Of a stretch of 64,000 bases of DNA, positions 49,175 to 57,944 are shown in pieces. Numbering within the stretch: position 1 is the stretch's first letter; every line of letters begins with the position of its first letter. The DNA lies in assembly GCF_036311985.1 (NCBI RefSeq), contig NZ_JAZDCJ010000001.1. One strand, 5' to 3'. The notes beneath the pieces are model-generated. The model saw only the letters and a list, made by a program, of their open reading frames with translations. It was not told the origin of the DNA and ran no database searches. The DNA is from JAZDCJ01 sp036311985. Its GTDB lineage: Bacteria > Actinomycetota > Actinomycetes > Actinomycetales > Micrococcaceae. The position numbers were made by a program, and so were the translations under genes.

Positions 49175-49807
49175 TTACAGCGCGCCGAAGCCGGAGACCA
49201 TCTCGGCCTGGCCCTCGGCAAGCCGGTAGGTCACGCCGATCACCGCGGTGCTGCCCGCGTCGACGGCCGCGGAGATCACCTTGGAGGCATCGACGAGCCG
49301 CTGCGTGGTCTGCTGGACGTGCTCGACGACGTTGGAGTTGACGTCGTGGATGCCGTTGCGGTGCGCCGTGATCACGGAGGGCGTGATGCGCTCGACGAGG
49401 TCGCGGATGAAGCCGGGGGGCATGACCCCGGAATCGAAGGCCTCCATCGTCGCCGTCACGGCTCCGCAGTTGTCGTGCCCGAGGACCACGATGAGCGGGA
49501 CCTCGAGCAACGCGACGCTGTACTCGAGGGACCCGAGGACCGCGTCGTCGATGACGTGGCCCGCCGTGCGGACCACGAAGACGTCGCCGAGGCCCACGTC
49601 GAAGATGATCTCCGCGGCCAGCCGGGAGTCGGAGCAGCCGAAGATCACGGCGAAGGGGTGCTGCTTCGCCACCAGCGAATGGCGCCGGGGGGCGTCCTGG
49701 TTCGGGTGCGCCGTGCTGCCGTCGACGAAGCGGTTGTTGCCGTCGCGCAGGCGGCGCCAGGCCTGGGCCGGGGTGAGGTCCTCGGAGAGGGAGGGGGGAA
49801 CATGCAT
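49175..49807 (-). CDS. Beta-class carbonic anhydrase
   Basis: Zinc enzyme for CO2/bicarbonate interconversion. 210 residues with ligands Cys58 and Asp60 in FGCSDSRLAAE, His111 and Cys114 in GHDNCGAV; Asp60-Arg62 is the conserved dyad. The C-terminal half shows VVEHVQQTTQRLVDASKVI, typical of actinobacterial enzymes. TACCCT (complement of 49814-49819) lies 6 nt before the ATG, so it appears leaderless. Confidence 0.92.
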   Translation of the reverse strand: MHVPPSLSEDLTPAQAWRRLRDGNNRFVDGSTAHPNQDAPRRHSLVAKQHPFAVIFGCSDSRLAAEIIFDVGLGDVFVVRTAGHVIDDAVLGSLEYSVALLEVPLIVVLGHDNCGAVTATMEAFDSGVMPPGFIRDLVERITPSVITAHRNGIHDVNSNVVEHVQQTTQRLVDASKVISAAVDAGSTAVIGVTYRLAEGQAEMVSGFGAL

Positions 49808-49913
49808 GGTACAAGGGTAGCGGCCCGGGCCGTCCCGCCCCTGCCCGCTGCGGCGTGTGACGCGTCAGGGCGCAGGCACGTCGAGGACGGCCGCGGTCCG
49901 GTCCGGGAACGCG

Positions 49914-50525
49914 TCAGGAGCCGGCCGAGAGTCCGCGCTGGACCGCGCGGGCGGCCTCGTCCAGGTCCTCCCACGGGCCGTCGGAGCTCAAGAGGACCGT
50001 GGTCCCGTCGAGCTCTCCGACGAGCGTGCGCTCGCCGGACTTGTCGCGCAGCTCCCACGCCGTGCCGTCGACCATCCGTTCGCCCGTCACGGGGGCCTGC
50101 CCGGACTTCTCCGCGATCCAGCTCGGGTTGGCGTCGCCGGCCTGCCGGATCCAGACGAAGCCCTCGTCCGTCGTCACATAGCCGATCTCCCAGTAGTCGA
50201 CGCCGTCGGCCTTGCCCGAGATCCACCGCGCGAAGTTGGGGTACCAGCCCTGGGGGGCGAGCGGGGCCACGGGCGTGAAGTCGGCGGCCTGCGCGGCCTG
50301 CCCGGCGACGGCGGCGACGTCGACATCCGGGCGGTAGGTGTTCTCCGTGCTCCCGGGATTCAGCGCGATCACGGGGATCGCGACCAGGACGGTGAGCACG
50401 ACCGAGATCACCATCCCCTTGAGGGACTGGTTGGCCCGCTTGGCCTGGGCCGCCGTCAGGACGGGCTTGGGGGCCTCGGCCTGCTGGGTCTGCTCGGGGA
50501 GGGGGGTGCCGGAAGAATCGCTCAC
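49914..50525 (-). CDS. DUF4245 membrane-anchored protein
   Basis: Actinobacterial protein of unknown function, divergent from glpX as Rv1100 is from Rv1099c. 203 residues: about 45 polar residues, one membrane helix (MVISVVLTVLVAIPVIAL), then an extracytoplasmic domain with VAPLAPQGWYPNFARW, YWEIGYVTTDEGFVWIRQ and LVGELDGTTVLLSS, a pattern typical of DUF4245. I use GTG 50525; GGAAGG directly before it is too close for a good ribosome-binding site and GACAAT lies 6 nt upstream, so it may also be leaderless. Confidence 0.85.
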   Translation of the reverse strand: MSDSSGTPLPEQTQQAEAPKPVLTAAQAKRANQSLKGMVISVVLTVLVAIPVIALNPGSTENTYRPDVDVAAVAGQAAQAADFTPVAPLAPQGWYPNFARWISGKADGVDYWEIGYVTTDEGFVWIRQAGDANPSWIAEKSGQAPVTGERMVDGTAWELRDKSGERTLVGELDGTTVLLSSDGPWEDLDEAARAVQRGLSAGS

Positions 50526-50634
50526 CCTTCCATTGTCACCGATGTCACGCGGGCCCCCGACCCGGGGGAGGGCCGGATATGATCGACGAGGACCGGAATC
50601 CGGCCGAAGCAACCGCTCAACGATGAGGACCACC

Positions 50635-51657
50635 GTGACTGAAGCCACGAATTTCGCCCACTTGTCCCCGCGCTTGTCCGTCGGCGACGCCGAACCCGAC
50701 CGCAACCTCGCCCTCGAACTCGTCCGCGTCACCGAGGCCGCGGCGATCGCCGCGAGCCCGTGGGTGGGCTTCGGCGACAAGAACGCCGCCGACGGCGCGG
50801 CCGTGGACGCGATGCGCTCGCTGCTCTCGACCGTGTCCTTCAACGGCGTCGTCGTCATCGGCGAAGGCGAGAAGGACGAGGCCCCCATGCTCTTCAACGG
50901 GGAGCGCGTGGGAGACGGCAGCGGGCCGGAGGTCGACGTGGCCGTCGACCCGATCGACGGCACCCGGCTGACGGCGCTGGGCATCAACAACGCCCTGGCC
51001 GTGCTGGCCGTCGCCGAGCGGGGCACGATGTTCGACCCCTCGGCCGTCTTCTACATGGAGAAGCTCGTCACGGGCCCCGAGGCGGCCGAGCTCGTCGACC
51101 TCCGGCTGCCCGTCAAGCAGAACCTCCACCTCATCGCGAAGGCCAAGAACAAGCCGATCAGCCAGGTCACGGTCTGCATCCTCGACCGTCCCCGCCACCA
51201 GGGGCTCGTCGACGAGATCCGCGCGGCCGGGGCCCGCACCAAGTTCATCATGGACGGCGACGTGGCCGGGGCGATCGCGGCGACGCGCGAGGGCACCGGG
51301 GTCGATGTCCTCATGGGCGTCGGCGGCACGCCGGAGGGCATCGTCACGGCCTGCGCCATCAAGAGCCTCGGCGGCGTCATCCAGGGCCGCTTGTGGCCGC
51401 AGGACGACGACGAGAAGCAGAAGGCGATCGACGCCGGCCACGACATCGGCACGGTCCTGTCCACCAACGACCTCGTCACGAGCGAGAACTGCTACTTCGC
51501 CGCGACCGGGATCACCGACGGCGACCTGCTGCGCGGCGTCCGCTACCGCGACGAGCGGATCTTCACCCAGTCGATCGTGATGCGTTCGAAGTCGGGCACC
51601 ATCCGCACCGTCGAGGGAGAGCACCAGTCCCGCAAGTGGGAGGCCTACACCCGCTGA
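50635..51657 (+). CDS. glpX: Class II fructose-1,6-bisphosphatase
   Basis: Gluconeogenic hydrolysis of fructose-1,6-bisphosphate to fructose-6-phosphate. 340 residues, GlpX family: GEGEKDEAPML (metal site), VDPIDGT (Mg/Li-binding motif), KFIMDGDVAGAIAA, and GVGGTPEGIVTACAIK. In actinobacteria this is usually the only fructose bisphosphatase. Start set at GTG 50635 because AGGA sits 5-6 nt before it; the ATG at 50623 lacks a site. TATGAT (50578-50583) is a good -10, giving a leader of about 45 nt. Confidence 0.94.
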   Translation: MTEATNFAHLSPRLSVGDAEPDRNLALELVRVTEAAAIAASPWVGFGDKNAADGAAVDAMRSLLSTVSFNGVVVIGEGEKDEAPMLFNGERVGDGSGPEVDVAVDPIDGTRLTALGINNALAVLAVAERGTMFDPSAVFYMEKLVTGPEAAELVDLRLPVKQNLHLIAKAKNKPISQVTVCILDRPRHQGLVDEIRAAGARTKFIMDGDVAGAIAATREGTGVDVLMGVGGTPEGIVTACAIKSLGGVIQGRLWPQDDDEKQKAIDAGHDIGTVLSTNDLVTSENCYFAATGITDGDLLRGVRYRDERIFTQSIVMRSKSGTIRTVEGEHQSRKWEAYTR

Positions 51658-51680
51658 CGCCCAGGCGCCGCCCCGGCGAA

Positions 51681-51732
51681 CGGAGGGCGCGTCCCCGCCG
51701 GCCGAGAGGCCCGGCAGGGGGCGCGCCCTCCG
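51681..51732. terminator. Terminator between glpX and manA
   Basis: Long imperfect stem starting CGGAGGGCGCG and ending CGCGCCCTCCG; a second GC-rich inverted repeat (CGTCCGGCC/GGCCGGACG) follows at 51735-51769. Serves two convergent genes. Confidence 0.7.
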
Positions 51733-51784
51733 CACGTCCGGCCCCGGGGGAGGCCGGGCGGCCGGACGCGTGGGCCGTCCGGCC

Positions 51785-53008
51785 TCAGGGCAGCGTGACG
51801 GCGAAGGCCTCCGCCGGTCCGGGCCCGTGGTGCTTGACGACGACGGGAGCCTCGCAGGCCGGGACGAACACGGAGCCGCCCCGCTCGAGGACCAGGTCGC
51901 CGCGGGGCGAGTCCAGCACCATGGATCCCGCCGTGGCGACGACGAGGACGGGCCCGTTCTGCAGGAGCGGGACGTCGTCGTCCGCCATGGCGTCCACGCC
52001 GGGAGCCGCCGCGAAGACGATCCGCTGCAGCACGAACTCGTCGAAGCCGGGGGAATAGACCTCCTGGCCCAGTTCGGTCGTCCCCGCCTCGACGAACGGG
52101 ACCGGAAGCGCCTCGAAGTCGACCGTGTCGAGCAGCTCGGGGATGTCGACGTGCTTCGCGGTCAGGCCGCCGCGCAGGACGTTGTCCGAGCTCGCCATGA
52201 CCTCCACCCCGAGCCCGCGCAGATAGGCGTGCACATTGCCCGCCGGCAGGCAGATCGCCTGCCCGGGCTCGAGCTCGACCAGGTTGAGCATCAGCGAGAC
52301 CAGCACTCCCGGGTCGCCGGGGTAGGCCGCCTCGAGCCGTGGCAGCTCCGCGAGTCCCGCGTCGTGCGGCCCGGCCCCCGCGGACGCCGCCGCCGAGGCG
52401 CCGACGAGGGCCACGACGTCGTCCGGGGCCTCGAGCAGCCCCGTGAAGGCCTCCCGCAGGCGCCCGCCGCGCAGGAGTCCGGCCGTGCGCCGGGCGGCCC
52501 CCGCTGCCGGCTCCGGGACCCGCCCGGCGAGCAGCTCGAACAGCGCGGCCGACTCGTCGGCCGGGCGGAAGCCGCACAGGGCCGTGAACGGGGTCAGCGC
52601 GAAGATCATCTCCGGCTTGTGGTTGTCGTCCTTGTAGTTCCGGTGGGCGGCGGAGCGGTCGACGCCGGCGCCCTCCTCGAGCGCGAAGCCCTCCCGGGCC
52701 CGGGCCAGGGTCGGGTGGACCTGGATCGACAAGGGGGCGTCGGCCGCGAGCAGCTTGGCCAGATAGGGCAGCCGGCCGAAGCGCTCCGCGGCGTCGGCTC
52801 CGAGTGCCGAGGCCGGGTCGTCCTCGATGAGCCGGTCGAGGGGCACGGGCGCGGCGCCGGGGACCTCGGCGAGGGAGGGGGCGCCGGGGTGGGCCCCGAT
52901 CCACAGTTCGGCCTCCGGCCCGCCCGGCGCGTCGTGGCCCAGCAGCCCGGCCAGCGCGGTCCGGGACCCCCAGGCGTAGTCGCGGATGGTGTTCCTCAGA
53001 CGGTACAT
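51785..53008 (-). CDS. manA: Mannose-6-phosphate isomerase, class I
   Basis: Interconverts fructose-6-phosphate and mannose-6-phosphate, feeding GDP-mannose synthesis. 407 residues. Zinc ligands of the type I enzyme are present: SIQVHP (Gln, His), NHKPEM (Glu) and GNVHAYL (His); MYRLRNTIRDYAWGS is the standard start. The ATG at 53008 has CTAGGAGGG upstream. It follows the LCP gene by 7 nt in the same direction, linking mannose metabolism to wall glycopolymer attachment; no phosphomannomutase gene (manB) is seen in the window. Confidence 0.94.
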   Translation of the reverse strand: MYRLRNTIRDYAWGSRTALAGLLGHDAPGGPEAELWIGAHPGAPSLAEVPGAAPVPLDRLIEDDPASALGADAAERFGRLPYLAKLLAADAPLSIQVHPTLARAREGFALEEGAGVDRSAAHRNYKDDNHKPEMIFALTPFTALCGFRPADESAALFELLAGRVPEPAAGAARRTAGLLRGGRLREAFTGLLEAPDDVVALVGASAAASAGAGPHDAGLAELPRLEAAYPGDPGVLVSLMLNLVELEPGQAICLPAGNVHAYLRGLGVEVMASSDNVLRGGLTAKHVDIPELLDTVDFEALPVPFVEAGTTELGQEVYSPGFDEFVLQRIVFAAAPGVDAMADDDVPLLQNGPVLVVATAGSMVLDSPRGDLVLERGGSVFVPACEAPVVVKHHGPGPAEAFAVTLP

Positions 53009-53015
53009 GGCCCTC

Positions 53016-54677
53016 CTAGGGCGTGGAGCACTCGTTGTTGTTGGCCGCGATGAGCGAAAGCTGGTCCTCCCGGCCGAGCTCCTCGAGCCGGACCAGGTAG
53101 TCCTCCGTGATCGGGGATCCGTCGGGCTGCGTACTGGGCACCGCATCGGCACCCTGTTCGATGGCGTCGGTCGACGACGGAGCCGGGGTCGAGGCGCCGG
53201 ATCCTGCCTGGCCGCCCCCGGCGGACGGGGAAGCGCCCGATCCGCCGCCGGAAGCCCCGGCACCGCCCTGGCCGTCCGTCGACGCCGAGGCGGGGGCGCT
53301 GCTCGCGGGGGCGGCACCCGAGGCCGCGAGCAGGAGCGCATCGACGCGCGTGTGGATCCGGTCGAAGTCGGGGAAGGTCGAGAAGCGCTCCGCGCTCGTG
53401 CCGAAATCGGGGGCTCCGAGCGTCAGGCGCTCGAACGGGGACTTGCGGGCCTTGTCGGCGAGATTCAGGAAGCTGCCGAGCTGGTCCTGCGGGATGTTGG
53501 TCTCCACGAGCTCCTCGCCCGCCGACATGATGTCCGTGAAGCGCGTCAACACGGTCTGCGGATTGAACTGGTTGATCATCGCCTGCTGCAGGCACTGCTG
53601 GCGGCGGATCCGGTGGTAGTCGGTCGTGAAGTAGCGCGAGCGGGCAAACCACAGGGCGTCCTGGCCATCGAGCTTGAGCTCGCCCGGAGCGAACCACCGC
53701 GTCCTGACGAAGGTGTCGTCCCGCGGCGCACCGCGATAGGGAACCCAACCGCCCGAGTCCACGGTGACGCCGCCCATCGCGTCGATGAACTGCTCGAAGC
53801 CGGCCATGTCCACGAGGACGTAGCCCTGGACCTTCAGGCCCGTGATGCCTTCGGCGGCGTCCATCATGGCCTCCGCCCCGGCATTCGAACCCGCCGGGAA
53901 GACATCGGCGTGCTCGTTCTCGACCGTGGGGTAGAGGGCATTGAGGATGCACTCGTCGCCGCAGCTGAACCCCTCGGGGTAGACGTCGTGCAGCGGCGAC
54001 CCGGCGGGGAAGGGCGCCCTTTGGAAGTTGCGTGGGAAGGAGATCACGGCGGTCTTGCCGGTCGCGGCGTCGATGCTGAAGAGGGACATCGTGTCCGGGC
54101 GGAGCCCTACGCGGTTCGCACCGGCGTCGCCGCCGAGCAGCATGATGTTGTACCGGCCGTCGACGGGGTCGAACGCCGGGCCGGAAGCGAAGACGTTCTG
54201 GATGGTTCCGCGCCCCGTGTTGAGCACGAACGCGCCGTAGCCGAGGACGCCGCTCGTCGCCAGGACGGCCACGACGCTCGCCCCCGCGACGATCCCGCGC
54301 ATGCCCGGGGCCAGCAGCCGCGGCCGGATGATGGCGAGCGTATTGATGAAGAGGACGAGCCAGCCCACGGCCAGGAGCCCCAGGACCACGACGAGCACGA
54401 GCTGGACCGCCGGCCGGGCGAGGAGCTCGATGAGGATGCTGCGGTTCAGCACCGCGACGGCCGCGACGGCGAGGAGGAGGAACCAGCAGGTAAGCGTCAC
54501 CCGCAGTGCCCGCCGGCCCAGGCGCTTGCTGCCCGCGACGAGCTGCGCCCCGCCCGGGACCAGCACGGTCAGCAGGAGCAGCACCCAGGCCCTCTTGGTC
54601 CTCACGGGCGCGCTGGCGCTCTCGGGGTGGCGGACCGGGTCGGTCAGGCCCGAGGAGTCCGGGGTGCGTTCACTCAT
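53016..54677 (-). CDS. LytR-CpsA-Psr (LCP) family glycopolymer ligase
   Basis: Membrane phosphotransferase expected to move lipid-linked glycopolymers onto peptidoglycan. 553 residues: cytosolic N-terminus, about four hydrophobic segments in the first 150 residues (more than the usual single anchor), then the outward LCP domain with LLGGDAG, GLRPDTMSLFSID (Asp/Arg for pyrophosphate) and WFARSRYFTTDYHRIRRQQC. The region after residue 440 is a Gly/Ser/Ala spacer, then a short conserved-looking end with VRLEELGREDQLSL. ATG 54677 lies 6 nt after the purE stop, so purK-purE-LCP-manA form one run. Corresponds in position to Rv3267. Confidence 0.9.
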   Translation of the reverse strand: MSERTPDSSGLTDPVRHPESASAPVRTKRAWVLLLLTVLVPGGAQLVAGSKRLGRRALRVTLTCWFLLLAVAAVAVLNRSILIELLARPAVQLVLVVVLGLLAVGWLVLFINTLAIIRPRLLAPGMRGIVAGASVVAVLATSGVLGYGAFVLNTGRGTIQNVFASGPAFDPVDGRYNIMLLGGDAGANRVGLRPDTMSLFSIDAATGKTAVISFPRNFQRAPFPAGSPLHDVYPEGFSCGDECILNALYPTVENEHADVFPAGSNAGAEAMMDAAEGITGLKVQGYVLVDMAGFEQFIDAMGGVTVDSGGWVPYRGAPRDDTFVRTRWFAPGELKLDGQDALWFARSRYFTTDYHRIRRQQCLQQAMINQFNPQTVLTRFTDIMSAGEELVETNIPQDQLGSFLNLADKARKSPFERLTLGAPDFGTSAERFSTFPDFDRIHTRVDALLLAASGAAPASSAPASASTDGQGGAGASGGGSGASPSAGGGQAGSGASTPAPSSTDAIEQGADAVPSTQPDGSPITEDYLVRLEELGREDQLSLIAANNNECSTP

Positions 54678-54683
54678 GCGTTC

Positions 54684-55205
54684 CTAACGTTCCGCGGCGA
54701 GCCGGCGCAGGGCGGCCCCCTTGTCGGCGGCCTGTTGACGCAGCGCCGACGCGAACTCGACGAGACGTCCGCGCAGTTCCCCGGCGAAGGGTCCATCCCC
54801 CGCGGCGAGGATGCGCGCCGCGAGGAGGCCGGCGTTCCGGGCGCCGCCGATCGAGACGGTCGCAACGGGCACGCCGGCCGGCATCTGGACGATGGAGAGG
54901 AGGGAGTCCATGCCGTCGAGGGTCTTGAGCGGCACGGGAACGCCGACCACGGGAAGCGGCGTCACGGAGGCGAGCATTCCCGGCAGATGGGCCGCGCCGC
55001 CCGCGCCGGCGATGACGACGCGCAAGCCGCGGGCATGGGCCTGCTTGCCGTAGTCGATCATCTCCTCCGGCATGCGGTGGGCGGAGACGACGTCGACCTC
55101 GAAGGGGATGCCGAACTCCTCCAGGGCCTCTGCCGCGAGGCGCATCACGGGCCAGTCGGAGTCGGAGCCCATGACGACGCCGACGAGCGGGCTTGCGGTG
55201 CTCAT
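54684..55205 (-). CDS. purE: N5-carboxyaminoimidazole ribonucleotide mutase
   Basis: Class I PurE: converts N5-CAIR to CAIR in purine synthesis. 173 residues with GVVMGSDSDWPVM, SAHRMPEEM (catalytic His) and AGAGGAAHLPGM. It works with PurK encoded just before it; the purE ATG overlaps the purK stop by 4 nt. C-terminal extension rich in Ala/Arg/Gln is helical. Confidence 0.95.
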   Translation of the reverse strand: MSTASPLVGVVMGSDSDWPVMRLAAEALEEFGIPFEVDVVSAHRMPEEMIDYGKQAHARGLRVVIAGAGGAAHLPGMLASVTPLPVVGVPVPLKTLDGMDSLLSIVQMPAGVPVATVSIGGARNAGLLAARILAAGDGPFAGELRGRLVEFASALRQQAADKGAALRRLAAER

Positions 55206-56434
55206 GCCAGGGTTCCTCCGGTGGCTGGTACGGGGGAACCGTCGGTTCCCGCCGGGGTGGTGGCCGCGGGACCGGCCGCCGGTTCGCGCCCGTCGCGGAT
55301 GATCGCCGCGGCGCGTCCGGCCCGAGCCCGGACGGTGCCGGGGTCCTCGCCGGGCAGGCCCACCACGTTGACGTGCCCGATCTTACGTCCGGGACGGACG
55401 GATTTGCCGTAGGCATGGATCTTCGCGCGCGGCTCGGCGGCGAGGGCGGCGGGAAAGGCGGAATAGAGGTCCTCGTTCGCCCCGCCGAGGTAGTTCTTCA
55501 TCACGCTGTAGCCCCCGAGGGCGGCCGTGTCGCCGAGCGGGAGGCCCAGGACGGCCCTCAAATGCTGTTCGAACTGGCTCGTCACGGAGCCGTTCATGGT
55601 CCAGTGGCCCGTGTTGTGAGGGCGCATGGCGAGCTCGTTGACGACGAACCCGGCGCCGTGTCCCGGGGTCTCGAAGAGCTCGGCGGCCATGACGCCCGTG
55701 ACGTCGAACGCGTCGGCGATGCGCAGGGCGGTCTCCTGCGCGGTGCGGGCCACCTCGGTGGCGAGCCCGGGTGCGGGGGCGATGACCTCGTCGCAGACGC
55801 CGTCGACCTGGATGGTGTGCACCACGGGCCAGGCGGCCGAACGGCCGTCGGGCGTGCGGGCCACGAGGGCCGACAGCTCCCGCGTGAAGCCGACCTTGGC
55901 CTCGGCCAGGAGCGGGCCGTCGCCGAACCAGTCGGCGCAGTCCTCCGCTGCGGCGGGGCCGTCGACGATCCTCACGCCCTTGCCGTCGTAGCCGCCCGTG
56001 GGCGTCTTCAGGACCACGGGCCAGCCGATCTCCTCGCCGAACGCGCGCAGCTCGATCACGGAGGACACGGCGGACCACTCGGGGTTGGGCAGCCCGAGCC
56101 GCTCGATCGCCGCGCGCATCACGAGCTTGTCCTGGGCGTGGATCAGGGCGGCCGGGCGCGGCTGGACGTTGACGCCCTCCTCGATCAGCACGTGCAGGTG
56201 CTCGTTCGGGACGTGCTCGTGGTCGAACGTCAAGACGTCGACGCCCGCGGCGAAGCGGCGCAGGGTGTCCAGGTCGCGGTAGTCGCCCACGGGCGCTGAG
56301 CGCACCGCCGCGACGGCGGAGACATCCTCCGCCTCGGCGAGGATTCGCAGTTCGAAGCCGAGGCCGATCGCCTCGGGCGCCATCATTCGGGCCAATTGGC
56401 CGCCACCGACCACGCCGATCACAGGAAACGTCAC
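55202..56434 (-). CDS. purK: N5-carboxyaminoimidazole ribonucleotide synthetase
   Basis: ATP-grasp enzyme carboxylating AIR with bicarbonate to N5-CAIR. 410 residues: N-terminal VVGGGQLARMMAPEAIGLGF, central ATP-grasp with VLKTPTGGYDGKGVR, FVVNELAMRPHNTGHWT near the active site, and a C-terminal barrel-sandwich domain (HAYGKSVRPGRKIGHVN). Bicarbonate use may tie it loosely to the carbonic anhydrase gene 6 kb away. TAACCT (complement of 56441-56446) ends 6 nt before GTG 56434: another apparent leaderless start. Confidence 0.95.
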   Translation of the reverse strand: MTFPVIGVVGGGQLARMMAPEAIGLGFELRILAEAEDVSAVAAVRSAPVGDYRDLDTLRRFAAGVDVLTFDHEHVPNEHLHVLIEEGVNVQPRPAALIHAQDKLVMRAAIERLGLPNPEWSAVSSVIELRAFGEEIGWPVVLKTPTGGYDGKGVRIVDGPAAAEDCADWFGDGPLLAEAKVGFTRELSALVARTPDGRSAAWPVVHTIQVDGVCDEVIAPAPGLATEVARTAQETALRIADAFDVTGVMAAELFETPGHGAGFVVNELAMRPHNTGHWTMNGSVTSQFEQHLRAVLGLPLGDTAALGGYSVMKNYLGGANEDLYSAFPAALAAEPRAKIHAYGKSVRPGRKIGHVNVVGLPGEDPGTVRARAGRAAAIIRDGREPAAGPAATTPAGTDGSPVPATGGTLA

Positions 56435-56622
56435 CCCACTAGGTTACCCAAGCGGCGCGCGGACGGGCGCCCGCCGGGGCAGGGCAGGAGGCCCTTCCAA
56501 GCGAATCCACAGCAGGGATGCCTACAATAAGGGGTTGACTGGCTCCCGGACCGGACCGGAGCGTCGCGGACCCGTCCGGTCCGCGCCGGGGGACCGCACA
56601 TCACACGAACACGTGGAGGAAC

Positions 56623-57198
56623 ATGCTGAAGGACTTGATGAGCCGGGCCACCGGTCTCGTATCGATGCTGTGGCGCGAGGTCATGAAGTTCGGAGTCGTC
56701 GGCGGCATCGCCTTTGTGATCGACACCACGATCTTCCTGTGGGCGATGAACGGTCCGATGCACGGCTCCGAGGTCAAGGCCAAGGTCCTGGCCGGCATCA
56801 TCGCGACCCTGTTCTCGTGGGTGGCCAACCGCTACTGGACGTTCCGCCACCGGCGCCGCGCGTCGGTCGTGCGCGAGCTCGTCCTGTTCCTCGTGATGAA
56901 CGGGATCGGCCTGTTCATCGCGGCGGCCTGCGTGTGGGTCACCAAGTACTGGCTGCAGCTCACGGACAAGACGAGCCTCTTCATCGCGGGTTCGGTCGTC
57001 GGACTCGTCCTCGGCACGATCTTCCGCTTCTTCGCCTACCGCTTCTGGGTCTTCACGGAGGAGCTGGACGCGGAGCCCCAGTTCCAGAAGGACCACGAAC
57101 TGCTCCACCCGCATGCCACGGCCGCACGCCACGCCGCCGGCGGGGGGCAGCCGGCGGCCCCGCTCGAGACGCAGGGGGCCGGGGACCGCGAGCCCTAG
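56623..57198 (+). CDS. GtrA-family membrane protein
   Basis: Four-helix membrane protein; GtrA relatives are thought to flip or help assemble polyprenyl-linked sugars for envelope glycans. 191 residues. FGVVGGIAFVIDTTIFLW (first helix with the family's Gly and Asp), ANRYWTFRHRRR (the conserved N-R-x-W-x-F motif), and FRFFAYRFWVF before a disordered tail. GGAGGAAC precedes the ATG; TACAAT near 56524 is a possible -10. Divergent from purK, as Rv3277 is from Rv3276c. Its stop codon shares CTAG with the stop of the next, convergent gene. Confidence 0.88.
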   Translation: MLKDLMSRATGLVSMLWREVMKFGVVGGIAFVIDTTIFLWAMNGPMHGSEVKAKVLAGIIATLFSWVANRYWTFRHRRRASVVRELVLFLVMNGIGLFIAAACVWVTKYWLQLTDKTSLFIAGSVVGLVLGTIFRFFAYRFWVFTEELDAEPQFQKDHELLHPHATAARHAAGGGQPAAPLETQGAGDREP

Positions 57199-57944
57199 CC
57201 CGCGCCTGGGCGGGACGCCGCGCCGGGGGAGCAGTCCCTCTCCACGCGTTCGCCCGTCAGCAGGCGCTCCGTGGCCGTGACGCCCGCTCCCAGGAGCACG
57301 AGGGGCACGCCGGCGCCGAAGAGTCCGACGGCGGTGCGCAGCAAGTGCCCCAGCACGCCGGGGGTGCCGGGATCGGCCCAGAGGGCCGTTCCCCCGGGCA
57401 GGCCCGCGCCGCCGAAGAGCTCCGCATAGGAGGTGTCGTCGACCGCTCCGGCGAGGGCCGGGGAGGAGCCGTCGACGGGATCGGCGAGGTAGTGGTCGCC
57501 GAAGGCCCGGACCTCGGCGGAGTAGTCCAGCGCACCCGGTGGGAGTCCGTCGTCGTACCGGAGCGAGAGCGCCCCCAGCGCGACGGCGGCCAGGTCCGCG
57601 TCCGGCCAGCGCTCCGCGGCCGCGGCGGCCGACGACGCCAGGACGAGGTCCGGGTGTCCGGAGCCGTCGATGACCAGCCGGGCGCCCGTGTGCCAGACGG
57701 CGAGGGCGAGGGCCACCGATTTCCAATGGGGCGGTGCCTCGAGCGCGACCGAGGTCCCGGGGCCGCAGTCGAACTCCTCCGCGAGGAGGTTGGCCGACTT
57801 GGCGACCCAGTTGTCCACGACCCGACCGCTCAGTTCCACGCGTTCGCCGTCCGGGCCGTGCCAGACGAGCAGCGGCGCGGTCGAGGCGCGCAGCGGCCTC
57901 AGCAGCCGTTCCGTAAAATCTAACGAAATGGTCTCGGAGTCCAC
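57195..57944 (-). CDS. TIGR03089 family protein (acyl-CoA-synthetase-like)
   Basis: Actinobacterial protein of about 250 residues resembling the N-terminal part of AMP-forming acyl-CoA synthetases but without the C-terminal catalytic region, so probably not a synthetase. 249 residues. RASTAPLLVWHGPDGERVELSG and WVAKSANLLAEE match the start of the adenylate-forming fold; DDTSYAELFG and HLLRTAVGLFGAGVPLVLL follow. GTG 57944 was picked because the TIGR03089 domain starts within about ten residues of it. Its stop overlaps that of the GtrA gene within a single CTAG. Confidence 0.78.
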   Translation of the reverse strand: MDSETISLDFTERLLRPLRASTAPLLVWHGPDGERVELSGRVVDNWVAKSANLLAEEFDCGPGTSVALEAPPHWKSVALALAVWHTGARLVIDGSGHPDLVLASSAAAAAERWPDADLAAVALGALSLRYDDGLPPGALDYSAEVRAFGDHYLADPVDGSSPALAGAVDDTSYAELFGGAGLPGGTALWADPGTPGVLGHLLRTAVGLFGAGVPLVLLGAGVTATERLLTGERVERDCSPGAASRPGAG

